Virus record (IMG/VR): IMGVR_UViG_3300034120_000351 | Location: 1-53,614 of that record | Strand: one strand, 5' to 3' | Source of the DNA: a virus | DNA: 53,614 nt | Shown here: positions 31,273 through 37,314 of the stretch, in pieces | Layout: every line of letters begins with the position of its first letter | How positions within the stretch are numbered: position 1 is the stretch's first letter | Translations under genes and position numbers: made by a program | The notes under the pieces: model-generated | Databases searched by the model: none | Seen by the model: only the letters and a program-made list of their open reading frames with translations | What the model was told of the DNA's origin: nothing

Positions 31273-31904
31273 TACGCTTCACTCCTATTTGCTGTGCGAT
31301 CCATGATACGCTTCAAGTCTTCGCCATTCAGCGCCTGCGCCGCACGGTCGTACATGGCTTGCCAAGTCTGAATACGCTCGTCTTTCTTGAGGAACGGAGT
31401 CGCTTCAAGCAGGGTTGCGTACAATAGCACGTCAGGTGCATACTCGGTGAGCCAGTTAGTTTGCAGGTCATCACCCAGCAGGGCGGGCTGCTCGTAGTAC
31501 AAGATTTCAAGGGTCTGCGCTGCGGCGGGTGTCGGGGTAATCAGCCAGTGCTGATAATCGTAGTCGGCGTAAAACTGAGGAGCGGCGGTTTCGGCTTCGT
31601 CTGGCCAGTAGTTACGGCAATACTCGTATGCGCGGGCAAAAATGGGCGAGCCGTTGACCGTCATGCTGATTGTGTCGCGCCAGCGGTCAGGCTTCAGGTA
31701 GACCGCCACTCCGATTGACAAAGGGGTCGTCACAGCGCGGATAAAACCCTGAATTTTAAGTTCGCGGGCGATACGGCGCTCACCTAATGTGATTAGGCGA
31801 GGTAGCTGGTCGTAAACGATTTGGTCGCTCTCTTGCGTGAAACCACGTTCAAGGTAGCGACGCACGTCCACCAGCAAACTGTCGTACGTCATGCTATAGC
31901 TCAT
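31272..31904 (-). CDS. head-tail adaptor-like protein, P22 gp4 type (210 aa)
   Basis: The N-terminus (SLLVDVRRYLERGF) and the following QLPRLITLGERRIARELKIQGF fit the helical core of phage adaptor proteins of the gp4/gp6 type. A central beta insertion has DRWRD and WLITPTP, and a C-terminal helix follows. It would form the ring under the portal. A second adaptor-like gene lies at 40247-41227. Confidence 0.65.
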   Translation of the reverse strand: MSYSMTYDSLLVDVRRYLERGFTQESDQIVYDQLPRLITLGERRIARELKIQGFIRAVTTPLSIGVAVYLKPDRWRDTISMTVNGSPIFARAYEYCRNYWPDEAETAAPQFYADYDYQHWLITPTPAAAQTLEILYYEQPALLGDDLQTNWLTEYAPDVLLYATLLEATPFLKKDERIQTWQAMYDRAAQALNGEDLKRIMDRTANRSEA

Positions 31905-32000
31905 AAATACTCCATGGGTATTAGCAGCTGATTCAGCATGCGCCGTTTTGATGAATTATAACCTTGAAACAGAGTTCAAGGCAAGCAGTTCTAATCCGCG
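31905..32000. other. promoter-bearing gap
   Basis: Short noncoding gap between the lysozyme gene and the adaptor gene. It contains the candidate leftward promoter and a 7-base inverted repeat. Confidence 0.5.
31955..31984 (-). promoter_or_regulatory. candidate leftward promoter with inverted repeat
   Basis: On the minus strand TTGCCT is followed after 18 bases by TATAAT, about 50 bases before the adaptor ATG. Between the boxes CCTTGAA and TTCAAGG form perfect 7-base arms (31962-31981) around 6 bases. Confidence 0.5.
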
Positions 32001-32477
32001 TCATGAAAGGAACACAGCGCGTTCGTCAATCCGGCGCTTCTGAAGCCCCTTCAAGACTTTACCCCCCGCCATGCAATACTTCAAGAGTTCCTCAGCAGCA
32101 CCCTCTTTATCACCGCGTAGCAGCTTCTGACGCAACGTCGAACGCTGGAGTGTTCCCAGACCGACATTAAAAGCAAAAGACACAAGACCGTCAAACATCC
32201 CTTGTGTAAGAGGTACAGGACAGAAGCGTTCCACTCCACGCTCAAACCTGTTAAGATCGCTTCTGAGAATCCCATCTACTTCTTCTTTGGAAAATTGGCG
32301 GTTATCTTCTGCACGAAGCGCGTAAGCGCCTCTTTGATCGATTGGTAACTTGCCTTGATCTGGGTAAAGAACATGTCCAACTCCTATTGTCCACAGCTTT
32401 GCTGGGCACTGGTAAGGTTTAAACCGAACACCCTCATGGTGTTTGATCATCTCAATCGTTTTAGACGAGACGTTCAT
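32001..32477 (-). CDS. T4-type lysozyme endolysin, GH24 (158 aa)
   Basis: A muramidase that would cleave peptidoglycan at lysis. HHEGVRFKPYQCPAKLWTIG spans the active site. Glu15 is the proton donor and Thr30 matches T4 Thr26, while the position of T4 Asp20 is Cys24. This YxCPA variant occurs naturally in a GH24 subfamily. FNVGLGTLQRSTLRQKLLRG and the C-terminal KGLQKRRIDERAVFL helix complete the fold. There is no obvious signal peptide, so it should need a holin; a 3-TM holin-like gene lies directly upstream. Confidence 0.9.
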   Translation of the reverse strand: MNVSSKTIEMIKHHEGVRFKPYQCPAKLWTIGVGHVLYPDQGKLPIDQRGAYALRAEDNRQFSKEEVDGILRSDLNRFERGVERFCPVPLTQGMFDGLVSFAFNVGLGTLQRSTLRQKLLRGDKEGAAEELLKYCMAGGKVLKGLQKRRIDERAVFLS

Positions 32478-32989
32478 TTACCGAACGCCCGACCGCCGAA
32501 GTGGAACGCAATAATGCTAGCAAACAGGGCTTGCGTCTCACTGTCCCAGAGCATCTCTAGCAGGTCATTGAAAGGTACGCTCATGTAGTAGCCGTACCAG
32601 AAACCTGCGATGTCAACAAAAACCAGCAGGAAAAAGAAGCCGTATGTGACCACAGGGCGAACGCTGGCGCGGAGATTCTTCATCCACTGACTGGTTCCCT
32701 CGTTCAAGCTGGCGTCATGGGCGTAGATTGCCTGCATCTCTGCCTGCTGAGCGCCGATGAGGGCTTGGCTAGTGTTAGCTGCGCTTTCCGTTGCGAGCTG
32801 CTCTGAGCGTATATGCTCTACGCGCTCTTGAGCTTCAAAACCGAGCTTACGCATCTCAAGCTCGCGCTGGATCTGGAGTTGGGCAAGGGCTAATTCATGG
32901 GCTTTGTCTTGTTGACCTTGGAAGAATTCAAGAATCTTGGGCAGACCGCCCATCAAGAACGAAATCAGAGTTGAGAGTAGGGTTAGCAT
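32474..32989 (-). CDS. holin-like membrane protein (171 aa)
   Basis: An N-terminal hydrophobic segment (LLSTLISFLMGGLPKILEFF), a long charged coiled-coil-like helix at 25-110, then two hydrophobic segments (PVVTYGFFFLLVFVDIAGFWYGYY and ALFASIIAFHFGGRAF). This matches the layout of the 3-TM holins of phages and gene transfer agents. It overlaps the lysozyme gene by 4 bases. Confidence 0.72.
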   Translation of the reverse strand: MLTLLSTLISFLMGGLPKILEFFQGQQDKAHELALAQLQIQRELEMRKLGFEAQERVEHIRSEQLATESAANTSQALIGAQQAEMQAIYAHDASLNEGTSQWMKNLRASVRPVVTYGFFFLLVFVDIAGFWYGYYMSVPFNDLLEMLWDSETQALFASIIAFHFGGRAFGK

Positions 32990-32998
32990 AGTGATCCT

Positions 32999-33610
32999 TT
33001 ACTGTTTGCTTTTACTTAAAATATTACTCGCAATTTGCAACATGCTAATTGCTTTGTTCAGGTCTTTAGGCTCTTTATCCCAGCCAACAGTGATCTGCCC
33101 GACGAACCGACCTTGTTCCGGCGGCACACTCACACGGCAACCGAACGTCACGCCTTTTTCAATGTACCAAAGTCCAATCTCGCTCTGAGCCGTTGCGTAT
33201 TCACCGCAGGGTATTTCATTCGCCATCAGCGCAATCACATCACGATTATTGGCGGTGCTCTGTGTGAACAACCCCACGTCCAATCCGTCATGAGTTTTGT
33301 CTCTACCTTCTCGGGTGTAAGCGCGAAACAACACTCGCGTGCCGAACAGCGGGTTAACTTTGAATATAGCTATAACGGTCGCATCGGTGTTTTTAAACAA
33401 ATGCGCCGCGACGTCTTCAGCCCTCTCTTCTGCGATTGCCGGCAGCTTCTTGTTTTCCTTGTACGCCTCAAACAAAAACCCTTGGTTCTGCCAGAGGAAG
33501 TATCCGGAGAACGCGAACACTGCCATGAGCAGCAGCGCGAACAGTTTGAACGGACTATCTACGTAAGATAGAACTTTGCTCAAAGCGTCCGCTGGCTTGT
33601 CGTCACTCAT
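32999..33610 (-). CDS. membrane-anchored protein of the lysis cluster (203 aa)
   Basis: One transmembrane segment near residues 21-43 (LFALLLMAVFAFSGYFLW) and a 150-residue soluble domain with FTQSTANNRDVIALMANEI and a CGEYATAQSEIGLWYIEKG stretch. The soluble part may lie in the periplasm and has two cysteines that could pair. It may be a lysis regulator or spanin-like protein, but no known family is recognised. Confidence 0.62.
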   Translation of the reverse strand: MSDDKPADALSKVLSYVDSPFKLFALLLMAVFAFSGYFLWQNQGFLFEAYKENKKLPAIAEERAEDVAAHLFKNTDATVIAIFKVNPLFGTRVLFRAYTREGRDKTHDGLDVGLFTQSTANNRDVIALMANEIPCGEYATAQSEIGLWYIEKGVTFGCRVSVPPEQGRFVGQITVGWDKEPKDLNKAISMLQIASNILSKSKQ

Positions 33611-33780
33611 AACCCGAGCATCCCTAAAAACTTATTCACAATCTTGTCGGACAGGTCGTCCGGCAGGAAGCGTAAAAAGCCAAGCACCCACCAAACAATG
33701 CACAGCCGTACAAAGATTTTGAGAAACAGATCAAATTGCTTCTGGTACTCATTCACCGACCACACCTTGTCTTGGCGCAT
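33607..33780 (-). CDS. small membrane protein (57 aa)
   Basis: Reads MRQDKVWSVNEYQKQFDLFL, then a hydrophobic stretch IFVRLCIVWWVLGFLRFL, then a charged tail. Its stop overlaps the start of the next gene (ATGA), and its start lies 28 bases inside the preceding gene. This kind of packing is typical of real genes here. It may assist the lysis proteins. Confidence 0.6.
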   Translation of the reverse strand: MRQDKVWSVNEYQKQFDLFLKIFVRLCIVWWVLGFLRFLPDDLSDKIVNKFLGMLGL

Positions 33781-34253
33781 AGTTCCATGACTTCAGCAAT
33801 ACCCCAACCAACCGCGCCGAGGAACATGACGATGATCACAATCGCAACCGCCCACATCATTTGCTCTTCTTCAGCTTCTTTGCGCTTTTTCTCTTCAGCT
33901 TTTAACGCCGCCATCTCTTTGGCGTCGTCCCTGTCCATCTCGGCTTGACGGGCTTTGATTTTTTGCCAGACGTCAATCTTACCCGTCTGCATGAAAAGCA
34001 TCTTTAGCTCTTCTTCAAATGCGCGGGCTTGCTCCAACGCCATCTCAATCTGAAGCGCGGTTCCCATGTTGGAACCCTTCTTGTCCCGCTTAGCTTGAAG
34101 CATAGCTTTAGTCGCATTGCTCTTTGCATCAAAGAGCTTCCCAATCATGGGCGCGAGGGAACTTAAATCGTTAGCAACTTTGCTCGCTTTTTTAACGAGT
34201 CCAATCGCCTGATGTAAACCTTCTAGCGCTGTAATCGGGTCGATCGGAATCAT
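33753..34253 (-). CDS. C-terminally membrane-anchored coiled-coil protein (166 aa)
   Basis: The ATG at 34253 is chosen because it overlaps the stop of a 30-residue gene; the longer frame begins with TTG. Residues 1-110 are helical (IDPITALEGLHQAIGL ...). A charged coiled coil (EMAALKAEEKKRKEAEEEQ) runs into a C-terminal transmembrane segment (MMWAVAIVIIVMFLGAVGWG). The topology suggests a tail-anchored protein, perhaps a lysis accessory. No family recognised. Confidence 0.62.
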   Translation of the reverse strand: MIPIDPITALEGLHQAIGLVKKASKVANDLSSLAPMIGKLFDAKSNATKAMLQAKRDKKGSNMGTALQIEMALEQARAFEEELKMLFMQTGKIDVWQKIKARQAEMDRDDAKEMAALKAEEKKRKEAEEEQMMWAVAIVIIVMFLGAVGWGIAEVMELCAKTRCGR

Positions 34254-34342
34254 GGCCACATCCAAACTACTGTAAATGTCCCCCAAACAATGAAGGCAAC
34301 AATCAAGGCTGCGGCAATAATTGCTTCAGCCCAGTCTCTCAT
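34250..34342 (-). CDS. tiny membrane peptide (30 aa)
   Basis: MRDWAEAIIAAALIVAFIVW followed by GTFTVVWMWP. Nearly the whole peptide is hydrophobic. It overlaps the next gene by an ATGA junction. It is too short for standard gene finders but fits the membrane-protein cluster. Confidence 0.55.
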   Translation of the reverse strand: MRDWAEAIIAAALIVAFIVWGTFTVVWMWP

Positions 34343-34344
34343 AC

Positions 34345-34539
34345 TTACAAACCTAAAATCTTTTTAACAAATTCTCCAGCAACTCCTGGACCAAACAATA
34401 CCGCCGCAATGACGATGTAAAGTAGATACTCGATCGTTTTCATACGGTCTTTTCCGCGATCAAGCGCGTCTTGTATTGAGCGATAGCGCTCCGTGCAGAC
34501 CGCCTCATGAACCGCCAACCGAGTATCTACTGATTCCAT
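34345..34539 (-). CDS. small membrane protein (64 aa)
   Basis: An N-terminal soluble helix (DTRLAVHEAVCTERYRSIQDAL) is followed by a C-terminal transmembrane segment (IEYLLYIVIAAVLFGPGVAGEF). The VHEAVC-ERY-SI-xxL pattern is common in small phage membrane proteins next to lysis genes. Function unknown. Confidence 0.66.
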   Translation of the reverse strand: MESVDTRLAVHEAVCTERYRSIQDALDRGKDRMKTIEYLLYIVIAAVLFGPGVAGEFVKKILGL

Positions 34540-34775
34540 TATTGCACCTGCGCGCCAGTAACTGCCTCTTCAGGCTGTGCTTCCAACGCGTCTTTCAACA
34601 TTCTGAAAAAAGCATCTCGACCAACTTGAAGCTGATCCACGTTGAATCTTGCTGAGTCCAATTTACGATCCAAGTCAGCGACGTGGTTGAGCAGCATCTG
34701 CTGTTGCTGGCTCATGTCTTCAAACTTGTACTCTACGCCGTCAATAGTCACAGGGGTTTTTTCGTTTTTTCCCAT
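34539..34775 (-). CDS. DUF6447-like small protein (78 aa)
   Basis: The motif VTIDGVEYKFEDMS followed by a long helix with LNHVADLDRKLDSARFNVDQL resembles the DUF6447-type proteins of phages. No transmembrane segment. It probably forms a helical oligomer. Function unknown. Confidence 0.62.
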   Translation of the reverse strand: MGKNEKTPVTIDGVEYKFEDMSQQQQMLLNHVADLDRKLDSARFNVDQLQVGRDAFFRMLKDALEAQPEEAVTGAQVQ

Positions 34776-34792
34776 GATGTTTCCTTTAATGC

Positions 34793-34814
34793 GCCACCAA
34801 GATCGGGTGGTGGC
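34793..34814. promoter_or_regulatory. stem-loop between late genes
   Basis: GCCACCA and TGGTGGC form perfect 7-base arms around 8 bases in the 45-base gap upstream of the 78-residue gene. No U tract follows on either strand, so a processing or attenuation hairpin fits better than a classical terminator. Confidence 0.45.
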
Positions 34815-34820
34815 TTCCCG

Positions 34821-35120
34821 TTATGATGTTGCCCAAGGTGTTCCTGTAGCAGTCACAGGATTCTTCTGCAAGGCGATGTTAGCCGCTAAAGAGGCTTCAA
34901 TTGTGTCTTTGTCGCTACCGCTAGCCCACACCCACCCGAGCACCATTTCTTGCGTCAACTGATCGTAAGGCACCACGGGAGAGCCTAAAGGCCATGTCGT
35001 TGTTGAAAAAATAGAAGCGTTGTATGTGCCATCCACGGCTACCGCTTGCCAGTACGCTGTCGTGACGAAACCATTGTCAATTTCGTAAACGAGCTTAGAG
35101 ATGCTCCATGTAAAAGTCAT
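34821..35120 (-). CDS. conserved tail-region hypothetical protein (99 aa)
   Basis: A beta-rich start (FTWSISKLVYEIDNGFVTTAYW) and a helical end (GWVWASGSDKDTIEASLAANIAL). Proteins with W-I--L-----NG-V--A-W occur behind phage tail fibres; their role is unknown. It lies between the S74 fibre gene and the small membrane genes. Confidence 0.64.
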   Translation of the reverse strand: MTFTWSISKLVYEIDNGFVTTAYWQAVAVDGTYNASIFSTTTWPLGSPVVPYDQLTQEMVLGWVWASGSDKDTIEASLAANIALQKNPVTATGTPWATS

Positions 35121-35129
35121 AGTAATTCC

Positions 35130-36965
35130 TTAAGGGTGTGATAATTTGTAAGCATCGAACTCAGCTTTAAGCTCTTTGATAGCCGCGACTAAAAGTGGAA
35201 TTGTGTCTGTGTAACCCAACCACATCCGACCATCGTCAGCAATAGACACCGCCTCTGGAAGTACCTTCTGCACGTCCTGCGCAATTAAGAATGCGCGTGA
35301 TGCGCCCTCATTGTCAACAACGTACCGACCAGTTACGGCGCGAAGTGTCATTACTTTAGATAACCCGTTTTCAATAGGGACAAGATTGGTTTTGTGACGT
35401 TCGTCTGAAATCGAAGTCCACGACCCGCTTCCTGCCGTCAACCCCACCCCACCTGTACTACCGTTCATCAGGATTAAGTAACCGCTGTTTGCAGGGTTGC
35501 GAATTATTGGGTTTCCACTCCAACCCACGCCGCCAGCGTCACCAAAATAAAGGTTTGAGCCATCGCTAACATGAAACTTGGCACCAGGAGTTTTAGTCCC
35601 GATAGCTACGTTCATGTTCATAAACGTCATCACCTGCGACCAGCCAGCGGGGTTGAAAAAATTGTTACCCCAAACCAGACCACGAACTGGTGAAGAAGTA
35701 TAGTTCTCTAGCGAGTAGTAATAAGGACCAGTCGTCTCATTGAACCATCTAATCGAATCGGTTGAATTATTAACATACCTAAAGAAATTAAGGGAATTAG
35801 TCGAAGTAGGACTAAAGGTTACAGTTGTCCCGTTGGTTTCCATCATCGATGGCGCGGCGGCAAACGAACCAGCGTTGTTGTACTGGAATTGACCAGTAGA
35901 ACCCGCAGGGCTTCCACCACCGCCGCCACCAGCCGCCCAAATAGGGGGTGAGCCTGAACCTTGTGATGTCAGGACTTGACCGCTTGTGCCGTAGTTAGCA
36001 CCTGATAAGCCGATTGCGCCAGATGAAGCGATGCGAAGACGCTCTGTTGGTTCGGTGTCAGTATTTACACTTCTAGTGTAAAAAGCCAAATCACCATATG
36101 TTGTCCCTGCATTAAAAGTTTCAACAAAACCAAAATATGCAGGGTAATAATTATTTGTGCTTTTATACCCAAAACCAATTAAACGCTTTCCACCAACACC
36201 ATTTTCGGTTGCGCCAAGTCCCAAATATGTTGAACCATTACCAATAGCAGTTGCATTAGATTGAGCAACTTGAAGTTTTACATTAGGCGAACTTGTCCCA
36301 AGACCTAGATTACCTGCGGTATCAAAGGTTGCGCGAGCCGTATCGTTTGTTGTCAGATAAAGCGGGTGATTGCTACGCGCACCCATGTAAACCGCGCTGT
36401 TTGTATTACTAGAAATTGTCTGAGCAATAACAGATGTACCAGTAACAAGGCTAATTGCGTTGCCACTTGAGTTGGCAAGTTCTAAAGTTTTAAATCCGCT
36501 AAATGTAGTAGGCGAATTCGTCCCAATACCCAGATTGCCAGTAGAACCAACAAATCTTGCTTGCTCAGTTCCATTAACCTTGACAATAACATCTCGGTTT
36601 GCACCATTTGCATTTAGCGATAGGTCAGCACCAGATGATGATTGAACAGTAGCAAGAGCTTGTAAAGTTCCACCGCTAGTAATGTTCCCTGTGCACGAAA
36701 GATTAGTACCATCAAAAGTAAGCGCAGAGCCACTTGTCGCTTGGCCTGAGCTGTTGACGTACACAACACCATTAGTGGTGATCGGGGCGATAGCCCCTGT
36801 AGCGCCTGCTAACAGCGTTACCGTGCCAGAGTTGTTTTTGTAGTACAGCTTGCCGTCGGTGATGTTGATCGCCAACTCGCCGTTCTCTAAGCTCGTATTG
36901 ACAGGTACAGCCGACGCGGTCGTGCTGTAGTAGAGTTGGATGGGGGTGTAGCCAATAGCTGCCAT
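35130..36965 (-). CDS. tail fibre/spike with C-terminal S74 chaperone domain (611 aa)
   Basis: The N-terminus (YTPIQLYYSTTASAVP, then NGELAINITDGKLYYK) is a fibre-type attachment module. A long Ser/Thr/Gly-rich central body follows. The last 93 residues match the intramolecular chaperone of peptidase family S74: SISDERHKTN carries the catalytic Ser and the nearby Lys, followed by FLIAQDVQKVLPEAV and PLLVAAIKELKAE. This domain trims itself off after trimerisation, just before SDERHK. Part of the body is unusually AT-rich (see findings). Confidence 0.85.
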   Translation of the reverse strand: MAAIGYTPIQLYYSTTASAVPVNTSLENGELAINITDGKLYYKNNSGTVTLLAGATGAIAPITTNGVVYVNSSGQATSGSALTFDGTNLSCTGNITSGGTLQALATVQSSSGADLSLNANGANRDVIVKVNGTEQARFVGSTGNLGIGTNSPTTFSGFKTLELANSSGNAISLVTGTSVIAQTISSNTNSAVYMGARSNHPLYLTTNDTARATFDTAGNLGLGTSSPNVKLQVAQSNATAIGNGSTYLGLGATENGVGGKRLIGFGYKSTNNYYPAYFGFVETFNAGTTYGDLAFYTRSVNTDTEPTERLRIASSGAIGLSGANYGTSGQVLTSQGSGSPPIWAAGGGGGGSPAGSTGQFQYNNAGSFAAAPSMMETNGTTVTFSPTSTNSLNFFRYVNNSTDSIRWFNETTGPYYYSLENYTSSPVRGLVWGNNFFNPAGWSQVMTFMNMNVAIGTKTPGAKFHVSDGSNLYFGDAGGVGWSGNPIIRNPANSGYLILMNGSTGGVGLTAGSGSWTSISDERHKTNLVPIENGLSKVMTLRAVTGRYVVDNEGASRAFLIAQDVQKVLPEAVSIADDGRMWLGYTDTIPLLVAAIKELKAEFDAYKLSHP

Positions 36966-36969
36966 GATG

Positions 36970-37314
36970 TTACCTCAAATTCTCAAGTTTGTACAAAGTT
37001 TTCATATGCATACCGGTGAGATCATCAACGATGTTCTCTAAGGCTGGGACACCTTTAGCAACTTTGCTACGGTTTTCATTCAGCCAAATTATATCATCAT
37101 GGATCAGTTTTGCGATGCTTTTTTCCTGTTCGCCAACTTCACCGATGATTCCGAAAGTACCTTGGTACGCCTCAATCAGCTCGTCCAGCTGCTCGATGAC
37201 ATCTTCGTAGTAATGACCGAGCGCTTTATGCTCAGAATATGACTTTGTTTTCCAGTGTGCGATGTGGGCTGCGTTTCGGGCGTGGAATAGACGCTCGATC
37301 AGTTCTTCAATCAT
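36970..37314 (-). CDS. DUF5856-like Dps/ferritin-like helical protein (114 aa)
   Basis: The ATG at 37314 overlaps the stop of the upstream fibre gene (TGATG), so the longer frame start is rejected. The product is all helical: ARNAAHIAHWKTKSYSEHKA followed by LGHYYEDVIEQLDELIEAYQ, with the spacing of conserved H/E residues seen in ferritin-like DUF5856 proteins. It could bind metal. Its role among tail genes is unknown. Confidence 0.65.
   Translation of the reverse strand: MIEELIERLFHARNAAHIAHWKTKSYSEHKALGHYYEDVIEQLDELIEAYQGTFGIIGEVGEQEKSIAKLIHDDIIWLNENRSKVAKGVPALENIVDDLTGMHMKTLYKLENLR

Noticed and set aside
34793-34814. Intrinsic terminator
   Set aside because: The stem is good, but neither strand has a U tract after it, so it is listed only as a stem-loop.
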